This document shows positions 9,283 through 17,926 of a stretch of DNA of 64,000 nucleotides, one piece after another. The DNA comes from CAZADA01 sp964483775 (GTDB lineage: Bacteria; Pseudomonadota; Alphaproteobacteria; Caulobacterales; Maricaulaceae). A program made the position numbers and the translations under genes. Every line of letters starts with the position of its first letter. Position 1 is the first letter of the stretch. The notes beneath the pieces are model-generated. The model was not told the DNA's origin. It was given only the letters and a program-made list of their open reading frames with translations, and made no database searches. The stretch spans positions 4,621 through 68,620 of the forward strand of contig CAZADA010000001.1 of NCBI GenBank assembly GCA_964483775.1, in the 5' to 3' direction.

Positions 9283-11598
9283 GTGAAGGCGCAAACGGGT
9301 TGGGGCGAACGCGTCGCCGAGCGCGATGGGGGAGCAAGGCCGTACCCCGCAGTGTTGATCGAATCCAATCGCTGGCGCGGTCTCAGTTTTGCGCCGGGCG
9401 GCGGCGCAGTGGCTGTCATCTTCGCAGCCGCGCTGGGGGCGGCGAGCTATCTTGGATGGCCCAGTGAACCGCCCGCCCGTGTTGTTCTGGTGATCGCCGG
9501 CCTGATGGCGGTGGCGACGACGATCGCACAGATGCGCGCCGCGCCCCAGCCTGTCCGTCTCGCCCTGATGGCCAGCTGCGCATTCACCCTGGGGTTTGCG
9601 TGGTGTCAAACCCACACTCATCTCAACACCGCTCCCCGCATTGAACGCCCGACCGAGGTGTGGGTGACCGGATGGGTTGAACAGATCGATCCAGCCAACC
9701 CCGAGCGCCCACAACGCTACACCATTCGGGTGACCGAGCTCGCCGGCGCTGACGCCAATCTCGTACGGGTCCGTGTCACCCCGCGCAACGCCGACCCGCC
9801 CGCGTTCGATCCCGAGCTCGGTCAGTCGGTACAGGTGCGCGCTCTGCTCTTACCGCCCCCAGGCCCAGCGGTGCCGGGCGGCTATGACTTTGCGCGTGCG
9901 GCGCATTTTGAACAGCTTGGCGGCGTCGGCCGCGCCCTCGACCCCATACAGCCCGCCCAGCCGGCGGCTGTTCGCCCAGGCTTTGCGGTATCGATCGCCC
10001 GCATCCGCGACGACATGGCCCGCGCGGTCTTCACCGCCGGCTGCCGCGGCGCTGCTCGATTGTCCACGCGCGCCGACACCGTCTGCGACCCGCGACGCCG
10101 TATTGTCGCGATCGAGGACCCAGCCCTGATGCGCTACCGCGCCGCGGGAGCGTTGGTCGCCACGGTGGTCACCGGCGACCGCTCGCGCATGCCGCCCGAG
10201 GCCGCCGAAGCGCTTCGGGTGTCCGGCTTGGGTCACATCCTTGCCATTTCCGGGTTGCACATGGCGCTGGCGGCGGGGGGGTGCTTTGCGGTGTTCAGCT
10301 GGGCGTTGGCCGCCATTCCCGCCTTCGCCAGGGGTCGTGACGTGCGCCGTCACGCCGCTCTCGCCGCCCTCGGCGTGGCGACCGCGTATCTCCTCGTGTC
10401 TGGCGCTGGCGTGGCGACCCAGCGCGCCTACGTCATGGCGCTGGCGGTGTTTGCCGCCGTGATCGTGCGCCGCCGCGCGCTGTCGTTGCGCGTGGTCGCT
10501 GTCGCTGGCGCAGTTGTGCTTGCGCTTGCCCCCCAAAGTGCGGCGGCGCCGGGCTTTCAGATGTCGTTTGCCGCCACGATCGTCTTGATCGGCGCCCACC
10601 AGGCGCGCGCCCAGCGCCGGCGCGCACAGCACATCCCCAGGGCCGCGCCCGACGTCGTCGAACGGGGACGGAGCTTTCTCGCCGATCTGACTTGGACCAG
10701 TCTCCTCGCCGGCGCGGCGACGGCGCCGTTCGCCGCCTATCATTTCCATCGCGTCGCAGCCTACGGCTTGGTCGCCAACATCTTGGCCATGCCGGTGTTT
10801 TCTCTGCTTGTGATGCCCATGGCGGTGGTCAGCGGCGCCCTGGCGGCCATTGGCGCGCCGTGGGGGTGGGATCTGCTCGCTGCAGCGCCCGCCGCTCTTG
10901 CAGGATGGGGCGCGCACATCATCCTCGGTGTGGCCCAGTCGACGGCCAACATGCCCGGAGCCTACGGCGTCGCCCCGGCCGGCGCGCCGATGGCGTTGGC
11001 GAGTGTCGCCGCGGGGCTCGTCGCCGTCGCCGTCTTGCAACGCGGCCGCTGGACGATGGCGTTGGCGTTTTGGTCGCTGGCGGCCCTCGCCTGGATCGCG
11101 ACGCCAAAACCAGACCTGTGGCTGGGCGCGGACGGTGATTTGGTGGTGCTCGCCCCCAGCGGCGATGCGTTGGCGATCGCTGATCCACCCTATCGCGGCG
11201 ACTACCGGCGCGCCACGGTGTTGCGCCGGGCTGGCCGCGGCGGAATATCGGTCGAGCAGGTGGCCCGCCTCGATGCGGCCTTCGCCTGCGATGCGCTGGG
11301 ATGTCAGGGGTGGGCTGGAGGGATCCGAGTGGCCGCTCCCAAAGACCAACGCGCGCTTACCGACGATTGTGCGCGCGCCGATCTGGTCGTGCTGCGCGGG
11401 CCCCTGTATCCCATGGGTCGAGGCTGGTCAGCCGCACGCCAACGTCGCCGCACGCTCGCCCACGCCAGCAGCGTTTGCCGTCAGGCCCAGATCCTCGCCC
11501 CCGATCCCGACAGCCCGTTGGCCGTGTACATCACTGCCCCGCAATCCGTTATGGTGCAACGCGCCAGCCCATCAGGCCGGCCCTGGTCACCCCACTAA
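9283..11598 (+). CDS. comEC: ComEC/Rec2-type DNA-uptake channel protein
   Basis: A 771-residue polytopic inner-membrane protein of the ComEC family, which conducts single-stranded DNA into the cytoplasm in natural transformation. An N-terminal DUF4131/OB-like periplasmic region (about 60-240) is followed by the Competence domain, with GLGHILAISGLHMALAAGG as the signature and many transmembrane helices to about 590. The C-terminal domain (about 600-771) is where ComEC proteins carry a metallo-beta-lactamase fold; the HxHxDH zinc motif is not present here. The GTG start follows a strong AGGAGGAGGG at 9271-9280. It converges on lexA. The domain loss is discussed as a finding. Confidence 0.9.
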   Translation: MKAQTGWGERVAERDGGARPYPAVLIESNRWRGLSFAPGGGAVAVIFAAALGAASYLGWPSEPPARVVLVIAGLMAVATTIAQMRAAPQPVRLALMASCAFTLGFAWCQTHTHLNTAPRIERPTEVWVTGWVEQIDPANPERPQRYTIRVTELAGADANLVRVRVTPRNADPPAFDPELGQSVQVRALLLPPPGPAVPGGYDFARAAHFEQLGGVGRALDPIQPAQPAAVRPGFAVSIARIRDDMARAVFTAGCRGAARLSTRADTVCDPRRRIVAIEDPALMRYRAAGALVATVVTGDRSRMPPEAAEALRVSGLGHILAISGLHMALAAGGCFAVFSWALAAIPAFARGRDVRRHAALAALGVATAYLLVSGAGVATQRAYVMALAVFAAVIVRRRALSLRVVAVAGAVVLALAPQSAAAPGFQMSFAATIVLIGAHQARAQRRRAQHIPRAAPDVVERGRSFLADLTWTSLLAGAATAPFAAYHFHRVAAYGLVANILAMPVFSLLVMPMAVVSGALAAIGAPWGWDLLAAAPAALAGWGAHIILGVAQSTANMPGAYGVAPAGAPMALASVAAGLVAVAVLQRGRWTMALAFWSLAALAWIATPKPDLWLGADGDLVVLAPSGDALAIADPPYRGDYRRATVLRRAGRGGISVEQVARLDAAFACDALGCQGWAGGIRVAAPKDQRALTDDCARADLVVLRGPLYPMGRGWSAARQRRRTLAHASSVCRQAQILAPDPDSPLAVYITAPQSVMVQRASPSGRPWSPH

Positions 11599-11682
11599 CC
11601 GACAACCACAGGCCGGATACAGCGTCGGCCGCACACAGTTTAGAACTCATGCGGATCGAAGTTGCAGCCATGCCGGCCACGC

Positions 11683-11714
11683 AAAAGACGCCGTTTCGAG
11701 AAGAGGGCGCTTTT
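11683..11714. terminator. Possible bidirectional terminator between comEC and lexA
   Basis: AAAAGACGCC at 11683-11692 and GGCGCTTTT at 11706-11714 form an inverted repeat with one bulged A and a 13-base loop. T-rich or A-rich flanks lie on both sides, which suits termination of the two convergent genes. The loop is long and the right arm touches the lexA stop, so confidence is limited. Confidence 0.35.
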
Positions 11715-12393
11715 ACGAATACTGGCGCGTCAAACCCACAAGCGTTCCTTGAACCTTCACGCGATCGGCGGACAGCTCGCGTGTTTCATAGTCGGGATTT
11801 TCCGCAATCAGCGCCACCGTCGGACCATTCTTGCGCAGCCGCTTCAATGTGGCTTCCTCATCGTCCACCAGCGCCACCACAATGGCCCCGTTCTCCGCCG
11901 TGGACGAGCGTCGGATGAACACCGTGTCTCCATCCAGAATGCCGGCGTCGACCATGGAGTCGCCCTTGACCTGCAGCGCAAAGTGCTCGCCGACCCCAGC
12001 CATGCCGGCCGGCATCGTCACCCGGTCCACCTCATGCTGAATGGCCGTGATCGGGGTGCCCGCTGCGATACGGCCAAGCACCGGAACCTCATACCCAGCC
12101 TGTTGCTCCTCGACGCCTCGCAGCGGCGGCGGAGCCGACGGCGCCGCCACCGGCTCATGAGCTGTGGGAACCTTCGCATTGGCCGGCAGCTTCAACACCT
12201 CGAGCGCCCGCGCCCGATGGGGCAAGCGACGCAGAAATCCGCGCTCTTCCAAAGCGGTGATCAATCGGTGGATCCCAGACTTCGAGGCCAGCTGCAAGGC
12301 ATCCTTCATCTCATCGAATGAGGGCGAAACGCCCGTGGTTTCAATGCGATGATTGATGAAGAGCAGCAGTTCGTACTGTTTGGGCGTCAGCAT
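11713..12393 (-). CDS. lexA: SOS repressor LexA
   Basis: A 226-residue repressor of the DNA-damage response. An N-terminal winged helix (MLTPKQYELLLFINHRIE, 1-65) is joined by an Ala/Pro-rich linker to an S24 peptidase domain. The autocleavage bond Ala111-Gly112 is in GRIAAGTPI, nucleophile Ser146 in KGDSMVDAG and general base Lys184 in ATLKRL. The linker (about 70-100) is somewhat long, as in other alphaproteobacteria. A canonical alphaproteobacterial LexA box lies about 40 bases upstream of the start, indicating autoregulation. Confidence 0.97.
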   Translation of the reverse strand: MLTPKQYELLLFINHRIETTGVSPSFDEMKDALQLASKSGIHRLITALEERGFLRRLPHRARALEVLKLPANAKVPTAHEPVAAPSAPPPLRGVEEQQAGYEVPVLGRIAAGTPITAIQHEVDRVTMPAGMAGVGEHFALQVKGDSMVDAGILDGDTVFIRRSSTAENGAIVVALVDDEEATLKRLRKNGPTVALIAENPDYETRELSADRVKVQGTLVGLTRQYS

Positions 12394-12429
12394 CAGGCGA
12401 TCCGTGGCTATCTCCAGAACACACCCCTC

Positions 12430-12444
12430 GTTCTAGGCATGTTC
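12430..12444. promoter_or_regulatory. Alphaproteobacterial LexA (SOS) box upstream of lexA
   Basis: GTTC at 12430-12433, seven bases (TAGGCAT), then GTTC at 12441-12444. This is an exact match to the direct-repeat consensus GTTC-N7-GTTC bound by LexA in Alphaproteobacteria, read on the plus strand. It lies between lexA (start 12393) and the trpC stop (12455), where autorepression of lexA would act. Confidence 0.88.
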
Positions 12445-12454
12445 CGGGCTGTCG

Positions 12455-13258
12455 TCAAGTCGTTCGCGGTGCGTGCACGGTAAATCCCATCAACGCGCGG
12501 GCGGCGGCGGTCAGATCGGCTTGGCGCATCAAGCTCTCGCCGACCAAAATGGCGCGCGCGCCGGCTTGCGCCATGCGTGCGGCGTCCGCCGGTGTGCTCA
12601 CGCCGCTTTCAGCGACCAGCACAGCGCCGCTGGGCGCGTGCGGCGCCAGCGTTTCAAAGGTCGTCAGCTCGGTCGTGAAGGTGCGCAAATCTCGATTGTT
12701 GACGCCGATCAGGCGCGCGCCAAGACCCGCGGCGCGATCGAGCTCGTCGCGGTCATGCACTTCGGTCAGCACATCCAAGCCATAGTCGGCGGCGGCGGCC
12801 AACAGGTCGCGGGCGCGCGCGTCGTCCAACACAGCGAGGATCAGAAGGATTGCGTCCGCGCCGAGCGCCCGAGCTTCAGCGATCTGGTAGGGGTCCCACA
12901 TGAAATCTTTGCGCAAGATCGGGAGGGGTGTCGCCGCGCGCGCCGCCTGCAAATGCTCGTCGGCGCCACCAAAGCCCGGACCATCGGTGAGCACCGACAA
13001 ACAGCTCGCCCCGCCTTCGGCGTAGGCGCGCGCGTGGGCGGGCGGATCGAAGTCTGGGCGAATGATCCCGCGCGATGGGCTGGCGTGTTTGATCTCGGCG
13101 ATGAGACTGAGGTCTGGAGCTGACACGGCGGCGGCGAACCCGCGCGGCGTCGGCGTGGCGCGCGCGGCGTCGTCCACCTCCGCCAGCGGGCGCTGAGCCT
13201 GGCGCACGGCGACTTCCTCGCGCTTGCGCGCCATAATGGCGGTGAGGGCGTCAGCCAC
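12455..13258 (-). CDS. trpC: Indole-3-glycerol phosphate synthase
   Basis: A TIM-barrel enzyme of 267 residues for tryptophan synthesis. The family landmarks are visible: LIAEIKHASPSRG near residue 52, LPILRKDFMWDPYQI around 112, EVHDRDEL, LIGVNNRDLRTF and LVAESGVSTPADAARM. The GTG start at 13258 follows AAGGAA by about 7 bases and overlaps the end of trpD by 8 bases, so translation is coupled. The gene order is trpG-trpD-trpC in one direction; trpE, trpF and trpBA are not in the window. Confidence 0.97.
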   Translation of the reverse strand: MADALTAIMARKREEVAVRQAQRPLAEVDDAARATPTPRGFAAAVSAPDLSLIAEIKHASPSRGIIRPDFDPPAHARAYAEGGASCLSVLTDGPGFGGADEHLQAARAATPLPILRKDFMWDPYQIAEARALGADAILLILAVLDDARARDLLAAAADYGLDVLTEVHDRDELDRAAGLGARLIGVNNRDLRTFTTELTTFETLAPHAPSGAVLVAESGVSTPADAARMAQAGARAILVGESLMRQADLTAAARALMGFTVHAPRTT

Positions 13259-14282
13259 GGGCGTGTTCCTTGGCGGCGTTGGTCACGCGCACGAGGGCGT
13301 CGAGCGCCGCGCTGGCCTTGCCGGTGTCCACGCTCGCCTGGGCCTGGGCCAAGCCGTCGGCCAACGTGGCGGCGCGCCCTGCGACCAGCAACGCGGCTCC
13401 CGCATTCAAGCAGGCGATATCGCGCAAAGCGCCTGGTGAGCCGCCGAGCATCGCGCGGATGGCGGCGGCGTTGTCGCCCGGCCCTCCGCCCATCAGCGTA
13501 TCCGGCTCACGGCGCTCAAGGCCGAGGGTCTCAGGCCGGATGGTGAGACGTTCCATCACCCCGTCGCGCAGCGAGACGGCTTGTGTGTTCGCAGCCGTCG
13601 TCACTTCATCCAGACCGTCTTCGCCGTGCACGACCAGCGCGCGTATGGCGCCCAGCGCGTTGAGCGCCTCGGCCATGGGAAGCATCAGGCGCTCGTGATT
13701 GACGCCCACCAGCTGGCGGCGCGCGCCGGCCGGATTGGCGAGCGGGCCCAGGCTGTTGAAGATGGTGCGCACCCCCAAGGCTTGGCGCGCTTTGGCCACG
13801 TGGCGCATGGCCGAGTGGTGGGCCGGGGCGAACAAAAAACACACGCCCGCTTCGGTCAGACATGCGCTCGCGGTCTCCGGCGGCGCGTCGAGCCCAACCC
13901 CAAGCGCCTCAAGCACGTCGGCCGAGCCTGATTTGCGTGTCACGGTGCGATTGCCATGCTTGGCGACCTTGGCGCCCGCGCCGGCGGCGACCAACGCGGC
14001 CGCCGTCGACACATTGAACGAGCTGTAGCCTCCGCCGGTTCCACACGTGTCGACCACATCGCGTGGCCCCTCGATGGTCAGCGCGCGCGCCCTGAGCGCC
14101 CGAGCGCCGCCGACCAGCTCATCGGCCGTCTCGCCGCGCACCTTCAGCGCGAGCAAAAAGCCTCCAACCGCAGCATCCGGCGCATCCCCATCCATCAAGT
14201 GCGCGAAGGCCGCTTCCGCCTGGTCTGCGGTCAGCGACCCGCCCTCTGCGACGGCTTTGAGGGCTTCAGCAAATGCGCTCAC
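13251..14282 (-). CDS. trpD: Anthranilate phosphoribosyltransferase
   Basis: A 343-residue enzyme transferring phosphoribosyl to anthranilate. The glycine-rich PRPP site DTCGTGGGYSSFNVSTAAA and the KHGNR motif (AKVAKHGNRTVTRKSGSAD) are intact, and the NPAGARRQLVGV region follows. The GTG start overlaps the trpG stop by 4 bases (GTGA). Length and order match a standard trpGDC operon. Confidence 0.97.
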   Translation of the reverse strand: MSAFAEALKAVAEGGSLTADQAEAAFAHLMDGDAPDAAVGGFLLALKVRGETADELVGGARALRARALTIEGPRDVVDTCGTGGGYSSFNVSTAAALVAAGAGAKVAKHGNRTVTRKSGSADVLEALGVGLDAPPETASACLTEAGVCFLFAPAHHSAMRHVAKARQALGVRTIFNSLGPLANPAGARRQLVGVNHERLMLPMAEALNALGAIRALVVHGEDGLDEVTTAANTQAVSLRDGVMERLTIRPETLGLERREPDTLMGGGPGDNAAAIRAMLGGSPGALRDIACLNAGAALLVAGRAATLADGLAQAQASVDTGKASAALDALVRVTNAAKEHARG

Positions 14283-14863
14283 GCCGCCACCCGATCGCGG
14301 ACCAAATCAACAAACGAATCAACGATGCCCTGGCCGCCCTCGCACGCCACCGACTCAGGGTGGAATTGTACGCCGTGGACCGGCCGCGCCGTGTGGCGCA
14401 CGCCCATAACCACTCCGTCCGCGGTGCGCGCGGTCACATCCAGACTGTCCGGCACGGTCTCAGGCCGCAGAGCCAAGCTGTGATACCTGGTGACGCCGAG
14501 CGAAGGCGGGGCCTTGGCGAACACGCCGGAGCCGTCATGGGTGATGGCGGTGACCTTGCCGTGAACAATCGCGGGGGCGGCGTCGACCGTGGCGCCAAAC
14601 GCCATGCCAATCGCCTGGTGACCCAGGCAAACGCCGAAAATGGGCAGATCGACCGGCGCTTGAGCGATGAGATCCAAACAGATTCCAGCCTGCTCCGGCC
14701 GGCCCGGCCCGGGCGACAGAACAATCGCGTCCGCCCTGCGTTCGAACGCATCGTTCACGCTTAACGCGTCGTTGCGCACCACATCGACGTCCGCGCCGGC
14801 GCGGTGCAGGGCGTGCGCAAGATTGAACACAAAGCTGTCGTAGTTATCGATCACGAGAATCAT
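14279..14863 (-). CDS. trpG: Anthranilate synthase component II (glutamine amidotransferase)
   Basis: A class I glutamine amidotransferase of 194 residues that supplies ammonia to TrpE. The N-terminus MILVIDNYDSFVFNLAHAL is typical, which fixes the start at 14863; a longer frame to 14947 has no conserved sequence. The nucleophile Cys is in FGVCLGHQAIG, and the His/Glu pair is in VQFHPESVAC. As in many bacteria it may also serve para-aminobenzoate synthesis (pabA role). No leader peptide or attenuator was found in the 115 bases before the divergent deacetylase gene. Confidence 0.94.
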   Translation of the reverse strand: MILVIDNYDSFVFNLAHALHRAGADVDVVRNDALSVNDAFERRADAIVLSPGPGRPEQAGICLDLIAQAPVDLPIFGVCLGHQAIGMAFGATVDAAPAIVHGKVTAITHDGSGVFAKAPPSLGVTRYHSLALRPETVPDSLDVTARTADGVVMGVRHTARPVHGVQFHPESVACEGGQGIVDSFVDLVRDRVAA

Positions 14864-14978
14864 CAGGCGGCTCCGCGACGAAGCGGGTGCATACCGCACG
14901 CGGACTCGATCGCCAAGCGTTGGAGGGACAATCCCCTGATCAACCAAGCGTTAACCATTTTCTGGCCCAATTTGGGTC

Positions 14979-15974
14979 ATGGTGATGAATGGATCAAAAA
15001 ACGAAAGCGTCACACTGGTTGGAAAGCTGGATGACGCGGAGACAGCGGGCGCAAAACGCGTTGGCGTTGTCGTGGCGGCCATGGGCTGGCTTATGACGGT
15101 CCTTGGTTTTGTGGCTTTGGCGGGCGGTTTTTGGCTGGCCTGGCAAGAAGGATCAGCGCCCCAGGCTTTGGCGGCCCAGCCGGTGGCGAACCAAGGTGCG
15201 GCGGATCGGGTCCCGACCAACGACACGCCCATCCTGGCGATGGCTTTGCGTGGTCCGAACGAGCGTGTCCAGCCATCGCTGGCGGAGCCCTATGTGGCGG
15301 TCATCATTGATGATTTGGGGCCAAGCAATGCCGCCCTCGAGCGCGTGCTCGCACTGCCCTATCCCGTGACGGCATCCATTTTACCCGACGCGCCCAGCCC
15401 AGCAGCAACGGCCAACCGCGTGCGCGCGGCCGGCGGCGAGGTGTTCGTCCATTTGCCCATGGAGCCGGAGGGGCTCGACGATCCTGGTCCCATGGCGTTG
15501 CTAACGTGGCAGTCACCGGAAGAGATCGAAGCGCGCGCCCGCGCCGCGCTCGACGCTGTTCCCGGCGCTGTGGGCGTGAACAACCACATGGGCAGTCGGT
15601 TTACGGCCTGCGCGGCCTGTGTCGACGTCGTCGCGCGCGTGAGCGCTGAGCGCGACCTTATGGTCGTTGATTCGCTCACCTCACCGCATTCGCAATGGGC
15701 GCAACACGCTGAGTCGCATGGTGCGCCGGCGCTGCGACGGACGGTGTTTTTGGACCACGACCGTGAGGAGACCGCCATGCGAGCGGCCTTGGCCGAGGCC
15801 GAACGCACCGCACGCGAAACCGGCATGGCGGTTGTGATTGGCCACCCCCACGCGGACGCCTTGGCTGTTCTCGAGGGATGGATGCATGACGCGGCGGACC
15901 GCGGTGTTGCGGTGGGTCCCGTTGGCGTCGCCGTCACAAGATCGCTGGTCTCGTCAGACAGCGCGGCGGCATAG
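14979..15974 (+). CDS. Divergent polysaccharide deacetylase family protein
   Basis: A 331-residue protein with one N-terminal transmembrane segment (about 30-52: VVVAAMGWLMTVLGFVALAG) followed by the divergent polysaccharide deacetylase (YibQ-like) domain from about 103. The signatures are VAVIIDDLGPSN, PVTASILPDAP, EVFVHLPMEPEG and VNNHMGSRFT, the last bearing the His of the NHMGS motif. The protein faces the periplasm. Family members lie near envelope or septal genes, but the substrate is not established. It is probably transcribed with the following orphan membrane-protein gene, 34 bases downstream. Confidence 0.87.
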   Translation: MVMNGSKNESVTLVGKLDDAETAGAKRVGVVVAAMGWLMTVLGFVALAGGFWLAWQEGSAPQALAAQPVANQGAADRVPTNDTPILAMALRGPNERVQPSLAEPYVAVIIDDLGPSNAALERVLALPYPVTASILPDAPSPAATANRVRAAGGEVFVHLPMEPEGLDDPGPMALLTWQSPEEIEARARAALDAVPGAVGVNNHMGSRFTACAACVDVVARVSAERDLMVVDSLTSPHSQWAQHAESHGAPALRRTVFLDHDREETAMRAALAEAERTARETGMAVVIGHPHADALAVLEGWMHDAADRGVAVGPVGVAVTRSLVSSDSAAA

Positions 15975-16008
15975 CGAACCCCTAACCAAGCATTGAGAGC
16001 GTGCGTTT

Positions 16009-17418
16009 GTGACGGCGAACGCGTACACCGCCCTGATGGCGCGCTCGTATCATGACATCGTTCCCGCCCAGGATCAGAACCCGACGCCGCCAACGCCGGC
16101 GCGCGCCGCGGGCGTGCCCCTGGTGCGCTCGATCCTCGCCGTCGCCGGCTCGTTGTTGCTGACGTTTTCGGCGATCATGCTGGCGGTGCGCCTTCTCCAG
16201 GCCGACGCCTGGCGATTTGATCGCGACGCCACCGAAGCGGCGATCGCCATAGCGTTTCAACGGGCCGCCGGCGCCGACCCCTACGACGCCTGGACGAGCG
16301 AAATCGCCAGCGCGCTGGGTTCACAGGCTGGCGATCGTGATCCGAACTTTGACGCCGTCGCGGGCTGGTTGGCCGCCGCACCGGACATGGTGGGCCGCGA
16401 AGCGCTGCTGGCTCGCTCCGCGCTGAAGGGGTATCCCGCGCCGCGTCTCAATGTCACTGACGCGGCCTCTGCAGCGCAAACGGCGGCGCTGTACGCACAG
16501 GTGTTGGGTTTGGCCCGACAGAACGGCGTGGAGCCGCCAGAACGGGTCTTCCTGCCCGAGGATCTCGCCAACCATGGTGCGTGGACGTCCCCGGCGGCGG
16601 CTTCGCTCACCGAGTTCGGCCTGCAGGGCGGGCAAGCCGGGCCGCGTCCGGCGGCGAGGTTGCGCCGGGACAATGGATCCGATGTTGTCGTCTATGGCGC
16701 GCTCGCCCTGATCGTGGCGCATGCGTGTGGGCGAGCGGGTGCGGCCGAGGGGCGCGCCGCCTGTGAGAACGTGGCCATGGGGCTCGACGCGACGCCCGAG
16801 CTTGCGGTCGCGCTCAGCCTGATTGATGGCGCCCTGACTGGGGGGCTCGCATCTCACCCGGACTGGACTGAGGATACACGTCGCGCCGCTGGGGCGTACC
16901 GGATCGCGGCCCGCGAAGGCCGGCTGGCCACGAGCCTTGCGCAACCGGCCTTGCTCGACGCGCGCGCCGCTCTGATCCCTGGCGGTGAGGAGCGGATCAC
17001 TAGCGTCCTGGCCAACGCTTTGGTCCAAGGACCACAGGCCGCAACCGTGGTCGACGAGCTCAACGCGGCCGTGGCGGCAAGCGTACGACCCGCAGCAGTG
17101 TCGGTGCTGGCCGATCGCCTGGGTCCGCTTGGCGCGGCCATGGCGGAGGCGTCCCCGCACACGGTCCAACAGATCATCGGCGTTGCGGGCAATGAACGAG
17201 ATCTGATGCGCCTGCTTGTTGTGGCTGAGGTGAGCGGAGAGCGTTGGCCGGCGTTGTGGGCGCTGCATGGTGAGGGCGTTCGTCGCCTTGCGCGGCGCGA
17301 AATACGATGGGACACAACGCTTGTGCTGGCCGCGGCCGGCCTCCTGCTCGGCGTCGGTTTGCTCGCCGAGGCCTTTCGCGAAACCGCCGTGGCGCGCCGG
17401 CGTCGTCGCCGGCCTTGA
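16009..17418 (+). CDS. Orphan two-span membrane protein with large periplasmic region
   Basis: Not recognised. About 469 residues from a GTG at 16009, or 460 from ATG 16036; neither has a clear ribosome-binding site. One transmembrane helix lies near the N-terminus (LVRSILAVAGSLLLTFSAIML, about 42-65) and one near the C-terminus (TLVLAAAGLLLGVGLLAEAF), with roughly 370 Ala-rich, mostly helical residues between, followed by a basic end (ARRRRRRP). This topology puts the middle in the periplasm. It follows the divergent polysaccharide deacetylase and ends on a terminator hairpin, so the two may form an envelope operon. Confidence 0.7.
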   Translation: MTANAYTALMARSYHDIVPAQDQNPTPPTPARAAGVPLVRSILAVAGSLLLTFSAIMLAVRLLQADAWRFDRDATEAAIAIAFQRAAGADPYDAWTSEIASALGSQAGDRDPNFDAVAGWLAAAPDMVGREALLARSALKGYPAPRLNVTDAASAAQTAALYAQVLGLARQNGVEPPERVFLPEDLANHGAWTSPAAASLTEFGLQGGQAGPRPAARLRRDNGSDVVVYGALALIVAHACGRAGAAEGRAACENVAMGLDATPELAVALSLIDGALTGGLASHPDWTEDTRRAAGAYRIAAREGRLATSLAQPALLDARAALIPGGEERITSVLANALVQGPQAATVVDELNAAVAASVRPAAVSVLADRLGPLGAAMAEASPHTVQQIIGVAGNERDLMRLLVVAEVSGERWPALWALHGEGVRRLARREIRWDTTLVLAAAGLLLGVGLLAEAFRETAVARRRRRRP

Positions 17419-17439
17419 AAACAAGCCGGCGCCATTTTT
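17408..17439 (+). terminator. Rho-independent terminator after the orphan membrane protein
   Basis: GCCGGCCTTG (17408-17417), loop AAAA, CAAGCCGGC (17422-17430) make a nine-base-pair stem with one bulged C, followed by GCCATTTTT ending at 17439. The stem overlaps the stop codon of the preceding gene at 17416-17418. It is the clearest intrinsic terminator I found in the window. Confidence 0.65.
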
Positions 17440-17564
17440 CGCCTTGATTCCGTCCGCCATTAACGCCCTGGCAAAGCCTCGCGCCCTAAGCCCTTGGTGT
17501 GCGCCGTCCCAAGCGGGGTTGTTTGGCGCAACAACGCTCGCGCAACGCCAGTGGAGGGAACGGC

Positions 17565-17900
17565 ATGAGCATGACGAGTACCGCAAAGGTCACGGCCCGT
17601 GATGAGGTCCTTGATCCCGAAGCGATTTCCGATGTCATTTTCGGCGAGGATACGGTCACGACGGGCGATGACATGTATCGCCTGGGATTGAAGTATTCCA
17701 CCGGCGCTGGAGCGCCGCTCGACCTGATCCAAGCGCACAAATGGTTCAATCTTGCCGCGCTCAACGGATCGCGCGAGGCGCGCACCTACCGTCGCGAGCT
17801 CGCCGAGCAGATGAGCAGCGAAGACGTCGCGGCCGCCCAGCGCGCCGCGCGTGAGTGGTTGCAGGCCAACTCATTTGATCCCTCGTCGCGCGCGTCCTAG
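17565..17900 (+). CDS. Small Sel1-like repeat protein
   Basis: A 111-residue protein carrying one Sel1-like unit: DDMYRLGLKYSTGAGAPLDLIQAHKWFNLAAL-NGSREA at about 35-73. It is the A-x-x-x-G-x-x-Y-x-x-G-x-G-V pattern with AHKWFNLAA as the second helix, followed by a helical tail. The ATG at 17565 is preceded by GGAGGGAA at 17553-17560; upstream codons are not conserved-looking. No signal peptide is seen, so it is cytoplasmic. Single Sel1 proteins of this size are common in Caulobacterales; their function is unknown, though Sel1 units usually mediate protein contacts. Confidence 0.8.
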   Translation: MSMTSTAKVTARDEVLDPEAISDVIFGEDTVTTGDDMYRLGLKYSTGAGAPLDLIQAHKWFNLAALNGSREARTYRRELAEQMSSEDVAAAQRAAREWLQANSFDPSSRAS

Positions 17901-17926
17901 CGCGTGTGTGTCGGTCGACTCAAGGT

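Noticed and set aside
9850..11349. 499-codon minus-strand open frame opposite comEC
   Set aside because: Highly Arg/Gly/His-rich composition typical of antisense of a high-GC gene; comEC on the plus strand is certain.
14864..14978. trp leader peptide or attenuator before trpG
   Set aside because: No Trp-codon-rich short frame and no competing hairpins found in the 115 bases.
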